DNA of 64,000 bases. It comes from Salinicoccus luteus DSM 17002 (GTDB lineage: Bacteria; Bacillota; Bacilli; Staphylococcales; Salinicoccaceae). The position numbers and the translations under genes are program-made. Shown here piece after piece: positions 53,723 through 64,000 of the stretch. The notes under the pieces were generated by a model. That model was not told where the DNA came from, searched no databases, and was given only the letters and a program-made list of their open reading frames with translations. The first letter of the stretch is position 1, and each line of letters begins with the position of its first letter. The stretch lies in assembly GCF_000712035.1 (NCBI RefSeq), contig NZ_KL544008.1, positions 280,544-344,543 on the forward strand, in the 5' to 3' direction.

Positions 53723-55426
53723 ATGTCAACAGAAGGAAAGACTAAAAAGGATCTTCGCATCAAAAGCAAAGTGTATACGGAAAGTGACGTGAAGGCACCG
53801 AACAGGGCAATGCTCCGTGCTGTCGGACTGACGGATGAGAGCTTCACAAAGCCGCAGATCGGCATCGCCAGCACATGGGCCGAGGTGACACCATGCAACA
53901 TCCATCTGAACGATCTCGCAAAAGAGGCGAAGGCGGGTGCGGCAGAAGCGGGCGGCGTGCCGCTCCAGTTCAATACGATCACCGTATCAGACGGAATCTC
54001 CATGGGGACGCAGGGCATGCGCTACTCCCTGCCATCACGTGATCTTATTGCCGATTCCATCGAAACGGTCGTAGGGGCTGAGAATCTGGATGGTCTCGTG
54101 GCGATCGGAGCCTGTGACAAAAACATCCCGGGCTGTGCAATTGCGATCGCCAATGCGGAAGTGCCTGCGGTATTCGTCTATGGCGGCACGATTGCGCCGG
54201 GCCAGCACAGAGGCCGCGACATCGACCTGGTCAGTGTCTTCGAAGGCGTCGGCAAACTGAACGCCGGTGAAATCGATGAGAAGGAACTGAACCAGATCGA
54301 ATGCAATGCATGTCCAGGCGCAGGAGCGTGCGGTGGAATGTACACTGCCAACACCATGGCATCCGCAATGGAGGCACTTGGACTCAGTCTGCCCGGCAGC
54401 GCGTCAAACCCGGCCGAATCACAGGCGAAAGCTGAAGATGTCAAAGCTGCGGGCGAAGCGGTCTACAAGTTGCTCGAGGAAGGCATCTATCCGAAGGACA
54501 TCATGACGGAGAAGGCGTTTGAAAATGCCATCACTGTGGTCATGGCGCTGGGCGGATCGACGAATGCGATCCTGCACCTCCTCGCCATCGCCCATGCGGC
54601 AGAAGTGGATCTGACAATCGATGATTTCAACCGCATCCAGGAGAAGGTCCCGCATCTGGCGGACCTGAAACCAAGCGGACGCTATGTCATGCAGGACCTC
54701 TATAAGGTCGGAGGCGTGCAGGGCGTAATGAAGATGCTGCATAGGGAAGGCTACCTCCATGGGGACTGCATGACGGTGACCGGCAAGACAGTGGCTGAAA
54801 ACCTTGAAGAAGTGGACGACCTCGTTGAAGGGCAGGACGTCATCATGCCGTTTGACAATCCGAAACGTGCAGATGGACCGCTCATCGTCCTGAAAGGAAA
54901 CCTGTCACCGACAGGTGCAGTGGCGAAGGTGTCCGGAGTGAAAGTCGCCCGCCACGAAGGACCTGCCAGGGTGTTCGACAATGAGAAGGAGGCATCCGAT
55001 GCTGTACTGGCCAATGAAATCAACGAAGGGGATGTCCTCGTAATCCGCTATGTCGGTCCGAAAGGCGGACCCGGCATGCCAGAGATGCTCTCCATTTCCA
55101 GCCTCCTGGTCGGCAAGGGGCTCGGCGAAAAGGTGGCACTGCTCACGGACGGCCGCTTTTCCGGAGGCACGCATGGACTCGTCGTCGGGCATATTTCGCC
55201 TGAAGCACAAAGTGGGGGACCAATCGCTTTCCTCAAGGAAGGGGATATGGTGACAATCGACTCCACGAAGAAGGAGATATCCTGCGATGTATCCGAAGAA
55301 GAGATGGAAAGGCGCCGCAGCGAGTGGGAAGCACCACCCCTTTATAAAAAGGGTGTACTCGGTAAATATGCGCACAATGTAACCTGCTCCTCGGAAGGTG
55401 CAGTGACGGACTACCTTACCAAATAG
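53723..55426 (+). CDS. ilvD: Dihydroxy-acid dehydratase
   Basis: 567 residues. It dehydrates dihydroxy-isovalerate and -methylvalerate to the keto acids for valine and isoleucine, using an iron-sulfur cluster. Cluster cysteines are in [10 protein letters not shown] and [16 protein letters not shown], and [21 protein letters not shown] is the C-terminal signature with the catalytic serine region. Starts at an ATG after AAGGGTGG. It is separated from ilvBNC-leuABCD by a terminator and has a separate control region. Confidence 0.97.
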   Translation: MSTEGKTKKDLRIKSKVYTESDVKAPNRAMLRAVGLTDESFTKPQIGIASTWAEVTPCNIHLNDLAKEAKAGAAEAGGVPLQFNTITVSDGISMGTQGMRYSLPSRDLIADSIETVVGAENLDGLVAIGACDKNIPGCAIAIANAEVPAVFVYGGTIAPGQHRGRDIDLVSVFEGVGKLNAGEIDEKELNQIECNACPGAGACGGMYTANTMASAMEALGLSLPGSASNPAESQAKAEDVKAAGEAVYKLLEEGIYPKDIMTEKAFENAITVVMALGGSTNAILHLLAIAHAAEVDLTIDDFNRIQEKVPHLADLKPSGRYVMQDLYKVGGVQGVMKMLHREGYLHGDCMTVTGKTVAENLEEVDDLVEGQDVIMPFDNPKRADGPLIVLKGNLSPTGAVAKVSGVKVARHEGPARVFDNEKEASDAVLANEINEGDVLVIRYVGPKGGPGMPEMLSISSLLVGKGLGEKVALLTDGRFSGGTHGLVVGHISPEAQSGGPIAFLKEGDMVTIDSTKKEISCDVSEEEMERRRSEWEAPPLYKKGVLGKYAHNVTCSSEGAVTDYLTK

Positions 55427-55433
55427 AACATGC

Positions 55434-55466
55434 ATGCACGGCATAATCATGCTGTGCATTTTTTTA
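55434..55466 (+). terminator. Terminator of the BASS-ilvD unit
   Basis: ATGCACGGCAT (55434-55444), loop AATC, ATGCTGTGCAT (55449-55459), followed by TTTTTTT. Confidence 0.8.
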
Positions 55467-55501
55467 TTAGAAGGCCTATATGGGATCGTTTGAAATAAAT
55501 C

Positions 55502-55569
55502 AGAAAAATATTTTATTTTTCTAAACCTTGACATGACGGCAATGTAACCGTTTACATTTTCAGAAATAT
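55502..55569 (+). promoter_or_regulatory. ilv-leu promoter with operator dyad and CodY-like box
   Basis: TTGACA (55528-55533), 18-bp spacer and TTACAT (55552-55557). The dyad AATGTAA (55541-55547), CCGT, TTACATT (55552-55558) covers spacer and -10. A CodY-like box CATTTTCAGAAATAT (55555-55569, three mismatches) overlaps the start site. Upstream, AGAAAAATA (55502-55510) and TATTTTTCT (55514-55522) form another 9-bp inverted repeat. Dual control by CodY and one more regulator is suggested. Confidence 0.55.
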
Positions 55570-55679
55570 TAGATAATTAGAAATTATTTCGAAACAGGTG
55601 GTTGATTTCTTTCCTCAAACGTTATAAGATTACTTTCAATATCACATATCAGAAATATCAGATAAATATAAATCGCAAA

Positions 55680-55977
55680 AAAACGACGATGGGAACGTAG
55701 AGGAAAGACAGGTCGATTACCAGAGACCCGGGATGCTGGAAACCGGGATTGACACTTTCTTCTATCTCGACCCTGAGTGCCGGACTGAAATATTGACAGT
55801 AGGCTCGGCCGGGTGTATGGCACCCGTTACCAAAACGGACTTTCCAAAAGTCCATAAGGCATGCTTCGCAAGAATCATGCAAAACTGGGTGGTACCGTGA
55901 AATAGCTCTTTTCGCCCCATGACATGCTCGCAGTCCGACTGGGAGTAGAACGTGGGGGAGAAGAGCTATTTTTTTAT
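55680..55977 (+). promoter_or_regulatory. T-box leader, leucine type (probable specifier CUC)
   Basis: The leader before ilvB has all parts of a T-box riboswitch. Stem I spans about 55683-55790; GTAGA-GAAAG pairs with CTTTC-TCTAT, and the internal loop next to it shows CTC (about 55769-55771), a leucine codon, in the specifier position. The conserved T-box AACTGGGTGGTACCGTG lies at 55883-55899; its TGGT would pair with the ACCA end of tRNA-Leu. The terminator AATAGCTCTTTTCGCCCC (55901-55918) with GGGGGAGAAGAGCTATT (55954-55970) plus a T-run competes with the antiterminator. Uncharged tRNA-Leu should allow transcription into ilvBNC-leuABCD. Confidence 0.88.
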
Positions 55978-56031
55978 AATCGAATTAAATACAGAGGATC
56001 TTGCTCAAGATTTACAAGGAGGTAAGTGGTA

Positions 56032-57765
56032 ATGAAAACACAAACTGAAACGCACACACAACCAGTTGAACAAAAACTGAGGACAGGGGCTGACCTTTTC
56101 GTCCAATCACTTGTTGAAGAAAAGGTGGACACAGTATTCGGCTATCCTGGTGGGGCAGTGCTGCCGATCTACGATGCACTATATCGGGCGGACGCTCCGT
56201 TTCAGCATATTCTATGCAGGCACGAACAGGGCCTCATCCATGCTGCTGAAGGCTACGCAAGGGTAACAGGCAAGCCTGGTGTCGTCATTGCCACTTCAGG
56301 ACCGGGTGCAACCAACCTGATCACGGGCATCACGGATGCAATGATGGATTCACTGCCGGTCGTCGTATTCACCGGACAGGTGTCGACCGCAGTCATCGGC
56401 TCCGATGCTTTCCAGGAAGCGGATGTAATCGGTCTGACAACCCCGATAACGAAGCATAATTATCAGGTGACGGATATCAAGGATCTGCCGCGGATAACGA
56501 AGGAGGCGTTCCACATCGCTTCGACAGGGCGGCCGGGACCGGTCGTCGTGGACATTCCGAAGAACATCGCCCAGGAAATCACGGACAAGACATTCGATAC
56601 TTCGTTCCATCTGCCGGGCTATCAGCCGACGATCAAGCCGAACCCGCTGCAGATAAGAAGACTCGCTGAAGCACTTGCGAAAGCGAAGAAGCCGGTGCTT
56701 CTGGCCGGTGCCGGTGTCCATTTTGCAGATGCCTCTGAAGAACTCAAGGCTTTTGCCGAAAAGTTCGAACTGCCGGTCACGACGACACTGCTTGGGCTTG
56801 GCAGCTTCCCGGGAGGTCATGAACAGGCACTCGGGATGGCCGGGATGCACGGCTCCTACAGTGCGAACATGGCCCTCTATGAAGCGGACCTGCTGATCAA
56901 TATCGGTGCAAGATTCGATGATCGGCTCACAGGAGCCATACAGCACTTTGCACCGGAAGCAACAGTCGCACACATCGATATAGACCCTGCCGAGATCGGC
57001 AAGAACATCGAAACGAAGATCCCGGTCGTCGGCGATGCAGGGGAAGCATTAAGGGCCCTGCTGGATATCGATATCGAATGCACCGACCACTCCAGCTGGA
57101 GTGAAAATGCGATGAACAATAAGAAGGAATACCCATTCTGGTTCGAACGTTCCGATGACTTGATTTCACCCCAATGGCTGATCGAATCGATTTACCGCGA
57201 AACGGATGGTCATGCGATCGTCACAACGGACGTCGGTCAGCATCAGATGTGGGCGGCCCAGTTCTATCAGTTCAATTCTCCGCACAAATGGGTGACATCC
57301 GGTGGACTCGGCACGATGGGCTTCGGCCTTCCGGCAGCAATCGGTGCACAGCTTGGCCGACCGGAAGAGACGGTGGTGGCCATCGTCGGGGACGGCGGCT
57401 TCCAGATGACCATGCAGGAGATGGCGGTCGTCAAACAGCACAACCTTCCGATCAAAGTCATCATCGTCAACAATGAAGCGCTTGGCATGGTGAGGCAGTG
57501 GCAGGAAAGTTTCTATGAGGAACGCTACTCCGCTTCACTGCTGACCGAGAATCCGGACTTCATCAAACTTGCTGAAGGCTTCGGGGTCAAGGGCATCCGG
57601 GTTTCAAAGGAGACCGATGTACCTTCCGTCATCAAGGAAGTCTTCCAGCATGACGGCCCGGTGCTTGTCGATGCCAGAGTGCAGAAGCTCGACAAAGTAT
57701 ACCCGATGGTTGCTCCGGGCAAGGGAAACCATGAAATGATAGGGGTGAAACAATGCGAAGAATAA
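56032..57765 (+). CDS. ilvB: Acetolactate synthase large (catalytic) subunit
   Basis: 577 residues, thiamine- and FAD-dependent, first common step to Val, Leu and Ile. [15 protein letters not shown] with the cofactor-activating glutamate downstream ([15 protein letters not shown]), [11 protein letters not shown], and the ThDP motif [13 protein letters not shown] ... [20 protein letters not shown] lies nine bases before the ATG at 56032. Overlaps ilvN by 13 bp. Confidence 0.97.
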   Translation: MKTQTETHTQPVEQKLRTGADLFVQSLVEEKVDTVFGYPGGAVLPIYDALYRADAPFQHILCRHEQGLIHAAEGYARVTGKPGVVIATSGPGATNLITGITDAMMDSLPVVVFTGQVSTAVIGSDAFQEADVIGLTTPITKHNYQVTDIKDLPRITKEAFHIASTGRPGPVVVDIPKNIAQEITDKTFDTSFHLPGYQPTIKPNPLQIRRLAEALAKAKKPVLLAGAGVHFADASEELKAFAEKFELPVTTTLLGLGSFPGGHEQALGMAGMHGSYSANMALYEADLLINIGARFDDRLTGAIQHFAPEATVAHIDIDPAEIGKNIETKIPVVGDAGEALRALLDIDIECTDHSSWSENAMNNKKEYPFWFERSDDLISPQWLIESIYRETDGHAIVTTDVGQHQMWAAQFYQFNSPHKWVTSGGLGTMGFGLPAAIGAQLGRPEETVVAIVGDGGFQMTMQEMAVVKQHNLPIKVIIVNNEALGMVRQWQESFYEERYSASLLTENPDFIKLAEGFGVKGIRVSKETDVPSVIKEVFQHDGPVLVDARVQKLDKVYPMVAPGKGNHEMIGVKQCEE

Positions 57766-58268
57766 TTACAGCCACCGTCCAGAATTCGAGCGGCGTGCTG
57801 AACAGGATCACCGGCATGCTGTCGAAACGGGCTTTCAATATAGAAAGCATCACAGTCGGCACAACCGAAATAGAAGGCATATCCAAGATGACGTTTGTAG
57901 TGGAAGTGCCGGATCCAAACAAGATCGAACAGCTGACAAAGCAGCTGAACAAGCAGATTGACGTATTGAAAGTGAACGACATTACCGAAAAGGCCATTGT
58001 CCAAAGGGAGCTTGCACTGATCAAGGTGGGCAGTACAAGCGCTTCCCGGGCGGAAATCCAGGGTGTCATCGAACCGTTCAGGGCGCGTGTCCTGGATGTA
58101 TCGAGGGACAGCCTGGTGATAGAAGTGACAGGCAAACCGGACAAGATTGAGGCGCTCATCGACCTGCTCCATCCATACGGCATCAAGGACATGACACGGA
58201 CAGGGGTGACGGCTTTCCCAAGAGGAAAGCAGCCCAGGCAGATCCAGGAGTTTACATTAAGCGTATAG
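57753..58268 (+). CDS. ilvN: Acetolactate synthase small (regulatory) subunit
   Basis: 171 residues, [30 protein letters not shown] forms the N-terminal ACT domain that binds valine for feedback control; a C-terminal ACT-like domain follows (about 80-160). It activates IlvB and confers inhibition. Translation is coupled to ilvB. In databases it may be called ilvH. Confidence 0.95.
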   Translation: MRRIITATVQNSSGVLNRITGMLSKRAFNIESITVGTTEIEGISKMTFVVEVPDPNKIEQLTKQLNKQIDVLKVNDITEKAIVQRELALIKVGSTSASRAEIQGVIEPFRARVLDVSRDSLVIEVTGKPDKIEALIDLLHPYGIKDMTRTGVTAFPRGKQPRQIQEFTLSV

Positions 58269-58286
58269 CATTAAAACAAAAAATAA

Positions 58287-60879
<2,593 letters not shown>

Positions 60880-60899
60880 AGTGAAATGGAGGGGTACAA

Positions 60900-62006
60900 A
60901 TGAGAAAACAAGTAATCCTATTACCTGGTGACGGGGTGGGCCCGGAAATCATGGAAGGCGCAAAAGCAGTACTGAACGCCATAGCGAGTGAATACAATCA
61001 TGAATTCATCGTCCATGAACATGCAATCGGCGGTGACGCCATCGACCGATATGATACTCCATTGCCGGAGGATACGGTCAAAGCGTGCAAAAACGCGGAT
61101 GCGATTCTCCTGGGAGCTGTAGGCGGTCCGAAATGGGATGGTATTCCTGCAGGTAAAAGGCCTGAAAAAGGGTTGCTCGGCATCCGCAAGTCGCTTGGCC
61201 TTTTCGCAAATTTGCGTCCGGTACAGGGGTTCGGACCGCTTGTTCATGCCTCTCCACTAAAAACCGAGCTTGTCGATGGCTGCGACATCCTTATTGTCCG
61301 TGAATTGACCGGAGGCCTTTATTTCGGGAAACCGAGTGGACGGAGTACCGATGGTGAGGAAGTCGTCGATACGCTGCGCTATACCCGGAGCGAAATCGAA
61401 AGGATCGTCGAGAAAGGTTTCGAAGCTGCCCAAATGCGGAGCGGCAAGTTGACATCCGTCGACAAGGCGAATGTACTTGAATCAAGTCGCATGTGGAGGG
61501 AAGTCGTCGATGAAAAGGCGAGGGACTATCCGGATGTGCAGGTGGAACACCAGCTCGTCGATTCGGCAGCAATGAAACTGATCACAAACCCGAAGCAGTT
61601 CGATGTCATCGTCACTGAAAACCTGTTTGGCGATATTCTCAGTGATGAGGCTTCCGTACTCACCGGTTCGCTCGGAATGCTGCCTTCAGCAAGCCTGCGT
61701 TCAGATGGGGTAGGCCTCTATGAACCGGTCCATGGTTCGGCGCCGGATATTGCCGGAACAGGCGTAGTCAATCCGCTCGGCATGATCCTCTCCACTGCGA
61801 TGATGCTCAAGTACTCATTCGGCATGGAAGAGGAAGCGGCGGAGATCGAACGGGCCGTCGCTGAATGCCTGGAGGACGGGTATCATACACGCGACCTTGA
61901 TGTGAAAGACGGGAAGGTCGTCGGGACGGAAGAAATGGTCAAACGGATCATTGACAACCTGTCGACGAAAAGTATCTCAAATGCAATCTGCAGTTCTTAT
62001 ATGTAA
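60900..62006 (+). CDS. leuB: 3-isopropylmalate dehydrogenase
   Basis: 368 residues, NAD-dependent oxidative decarboxylation. LLPGDGVGPEIMEGA, VRELTGGLYFGKP, the catalytic lysine/tyrosine region TSVDKANVLESSRMWREV, DSAAMKLI and EPVHGSAPDIAGTGVVNPLG are all present. GGAGGGG lies just before the ATG. The last dozen residues (STKSISNAICSSYM) look like an unusual short tail. Confidence 0.97.
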   Translation: MRKQVILLPGDGVGPEIMEGAKAVLNAIASEYNHEFIVHEHAIGGDAIDRYDTPLPEDTVKACKNADAILLGAVGGPKWDGIPAGKRPEKGLLGIRKSLGLFANLRPVQGFGPLVHASPLKTELVDGCDILIVRELTGGLYFGKPSGRSTDGEEVVDTLRYTRSEIERIVEKGFEAAQMRSGKLTSVDKANVLESSRMWREVVDEKARDYPDVQVEHQLVDSAAMKLITNPKQFDVIVTENLFGDILSDEASVLTGSLGMLPSASLRSDGVGLYEPVHGSAPDIAGTGVVNPLGMILSTAMMLKYSFGMEEEAAEIERAVAECLEDGYHTRDLDVKDGKVVGTEEMVKRIIDNLSTKSISNAICSSYM

Positions 62007-62024
62007 GGAAAAGGTGTGTCGGAT

Positions 62025-63434
62025 ATGGGAAAAGGAAAAACAGTAATTGAAAAAATATGGGAAACTCACGTTGTCCACAGCCAGAAGGAAAAGCCGGACC
62101 TGATCTATATCGATCAGCATCTTGTGCATGAAGTGACTTCCCCCCAGGCATTTGAAGGACTCAGACTCAAAGACCGCAGAGTGCGGCGTCCGGATCTGAC
62201 ATATGCCACGATGGATCACAATGTCCCGACGCGGAATAGGGAAGTCATCAAGGATGAAGTTTCCAAAACCCAGATGGAGACATTAAGGAGGAATTGTGAG
62301 GAGTTCGGCATCACGCTTGCTGATATGCACCACCCGGATCAGGGCATCGTACATGTCATCGGTCCCCAGCTTGGTTTAACCCAGCCGGGCAAGACGATCG
62401 TGTGCGGAGACAGCCATACATCCACACATGGCGCCTTCGGGGCACTCGCTTTCGGCATCGGCACAAGCGAAGTCGAACATGTACTGGCGACGCAGACATT
62501 GATGCAGAGCCGTCCGAAGACGATGAACGTCAAGGTCAACGGAAATCTGCCAGCTGGTGTGACGGCAAAGGATCTCATCCTTGCAATCATCTCAAAATTC
62601 GGCGTCAAATTCGGAACCGGCCACGTCATCGAGTACACCGGAGAAGCAATCCGGAACCTGTCGATGGAAGGGCGGATGACGGTCTGCAACATGTCGATTG
62701 AAGGCGGCGCGCGTGCAGGGCTGATCAGTCCCGATGAAACCACTGTTGAATTTCTGCGCGGGCGGGAGTATGTACCGAAAGGTGAAGCATTCGACCGCAA
62801 GGCAGCCGAGTGGCTCGAACTGGCTTCTGATGAAGATGCCGAATACGATATGACGCTTGAAATAGACGCAGAGGAAGTTGAACCACAAGTATCATGGGGA
62901 ACGAATCCGAGCATGGTCGTCCCGATCAGCGGGATGACGCCTTCTGTCGATTCAGTAGACAACAAGGATGAAGTCAGCCGCGCCCTCCAGTACATGGGGC
63001 TCGAGGAAAACCAGCCGATCACCTCAATCGAAGTTGATCACGTATTCATTGGTTCCTGTACGAACTCAAGGCTTCCCGACCTGGTGAATGCCGCGAACAT
63101 CGTCAAGGGGCACAAGGTCAAGGATGGTGTACGGGCCATCGTCGTCCCGGGTTCATTCAGCGTCAAACTTCAGGCGGAAGAGCTTGGCATCGACGAAATA
63201 TTCAAGGACGCCGGTTTCGAATGGCGTGAATCCGGATGCAGCATGTGTCTTGCGATGAATGATGACGTGGTACCGGCTGGAGGACGCTGTGCCTCCACTT
63301 CCAACCGGAACTTCGAGGGGCGTCAGGGCAGCGGTTCACGTACGCACCTTGTCAGCCCGGAAATGGCAGCCGTGGCTGCCATAGAAGGCAGCTTTACGGA
63401 CGTCAGAAAATTTCAGGCCGGAGTGCCGAGTTAG
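62025..63434 (+). CDS. leuC: 3-isopropylmalate dehydratase large subunit
   Basis: 469 residues, aconitase family with a [4Fe-4S] cluster; isomerises 2- to 3-isopropylmalate with Leu[31 protein letters not shown] is the family signature, and the cluster cysteines are in IGSCTNSR and [11 protein letters not shown] chose the ATG at 62025; a GTG at 62016 after AAGGAA is possible and adds three residues. AAAAGG precedes both. Confidence 0.96.
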   Translation: MGKGKTVIEKIWETHVVHSQKEKPDLIYIDQHLVHEVTSPQAFEGLRLKDRRVRRPDLTYATMDHNVPTRNREVIKDEVSKTQMETLRRNCEEFGITLADMHHPDQGIVHVIGPQLGLTQPGKTIVCGDSHTSTHGAFGALAFGIGTSEVEHVLATQTLMQSRPKTMNVKVNGNLPAGVTAKDLILAIISKFGVKFGTGHVIEYTGEAIRNLSMEGRMTVCNMSIEGGARAGLISPDETTVEFLRGREYVPKGEAFDRKAAEWLELASDEDAEYDMTLEIDAEEVEPQVSWGTNPSMVVPISGMTPSVDSVDNKDEVSRALQYMGLEENQPITSIEVDHVFIGSCTNSRLPDLVNAANIVKGHKVKDGVRAIVVPGSFSVKLQAEELGIDEIFKDAGFEWRESGCSMCLAMNDDVVPAGGRCASTSNRNFEGRQGSGSRTHLVSPEMAAVAAIEGSFTDVRKFQAGVPS

Positions 63435-63445
63435 GAGGAGATCAG

Positions 63446-64000
63446 ATGGAAGCAATCAAAGAACATACAGGGAAGGTCTTCCCGCTCGACCGCAGTAATG
63501 TGGACACGGACCAGATCATCCCGAAACAATTTCTGAAGCGTGTGGAACGGACCGGTTTTGGCCAGTTCGTCTTCCACAACTGGCGTTTTGATGACGATGG
63601 AAATCCAAAGCCGGATTTCGAACTGGACAGTCCGCGATACAATGATGCATCCATCCTTATCGCCGGGGAAAATTTCGGATGCGGCTCCTCCAGGGAGCAT
63701 GCACCCTGGGCACTGCTCGATTTCGGCTTCAAGGTCATCATTGCACCAAGTTTTGCCGATATATTCTACAACAATGCATTCAAGAACGGCATCATCCTGA
63801 TAAAGGCGGATGAGGGACAGATCGCGGAGTGGATGGAGCAGGCAAAGGATGGTACTTTCCACCTGCATGTCGACCTTGAAGACCAGACGATTTCAGATGA
63901 TGGAAAGCGTCTTCCATTCGATATTCCGTCCTACCATAAGGAGAAACTCCTGAACGGCTGGGATGACATCGCACTGACACTGCTGCTTGACGATAAGATC
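63446..64000 (+). CDS. leuD: 3-isopropylmalate dehydratase small subunit, 3' end outside window
   Basis: 185 codons are seen, starting [20 protein letters not shown] after TAGGAGGAG; the frame is open to the last base. [40 protein letters not shown] is the swivel-domain signature. Usual length is about 190-200, so only a few residues are missing. It forms the isomerase with LeuC. Confidence 0.95.
   Translation, partial: MEAIKEHTGKVFPLDRSNVDTDQIIPKQFLKRVERTGFGQFVFHNWRFDDDGNPKPDFELDSPRYNDASILIAGENFGCGSSREHAPWALLDFGFKVIIAPSFADIFYNNAFKNGIILIKADEGQIAEWMEQAKDGTFHLHVDLEDQTISDDGKRLPFDIPSYHKEKLLNGWDDIALTLLLDDKI

Overview
The window is a contiguous stretch of a Firmicutes chromosome from the Staphylococcaceae. 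The evidence is gene order: purEKCSQLFMNHD, an auxA-like gene, an RlmI-type methyltransferase, ptsHI, an Atg22-like transporter, cydAB, a Ktr RCK subunit, rpoY-rnjA, def, ykyA, pdhABCD, a UPF0223 gene, then ilvD-ilvBNC-leuABCD. As far as I recall, this follows Staphylococcus aureus closely, and the encoded proteins (RNase J1, peptide deformylase, HutG) look staphylococcal. Coding DNA is richer in G/C than in S. aureus, which suggests a halophilic or alkaliphilic relative such as Salinicoccus or Jeotgalicoccus. The genus is inference.

Layout. 1-907: 5' part of a minus-strand acetamidase/formamidase gene. 908-2044: AT-rich, no convincing gene, but a near-consensus promoter, two tiny ORFs, a long inverted repeat and a terminator. 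2045-9395: nutrient uptake (M20 amidohydrolase plus YfcC transporter, SdcS-type anion symporter, PQQ-repeat lipoprotein, APC permease). 9396-10500: a possible small structured RNA and a lipoprotein. 10546-12865: small stress-type genes, four of them behind sigma-B-like promoters. 13051-16092: Ig-repeat protein, nsrR/hmp nitric-oxide pair, small HxH membrane protein. 16178-18241: tandem Na+/Ca2+ exchangers, the second interrupted by a stop codon. 18555-30842: folD and the purine operon. 31001-38825: stress protein, auxA-hutG-methyltransferase operon, ptsHI, MFS transporter. 38976-50857: cytochrome bd, K+ uptake regulator, RNA processing, peptide deformylase and pyruvate dehydrogenase. 50924-64000: UPF0223, a DUF4064-like protein with a long charged tail, a BASS transporter with ilvD, and the T-box-controlled ilv-leu operon, cut off in leuD.

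How it fits together. Most of the window is core metabolism: purine synthesis with its one-carbon supplier FolD, PTS phosphotransfer, pyruvate to acetyl-CoA, aerobic respiration, and branched-chain amino acid synthesis. Regulation readable from the DNA includes sigma-B-like promoters (six good, one weak), a cre-like site, a PurBox-like site, an NsrR-like operator, CodY-like boxes, a leucine T-box and many intrinsic terminators. I found no insertion sequence, CRISPR array, tRNA, rRNA or defence island. The least explained items are the orphan promoter/leader at 1381-1915, the hairpin RNA candidate at 9496-9657, and a short very basic ORF upstream of rpoY-rnjA.
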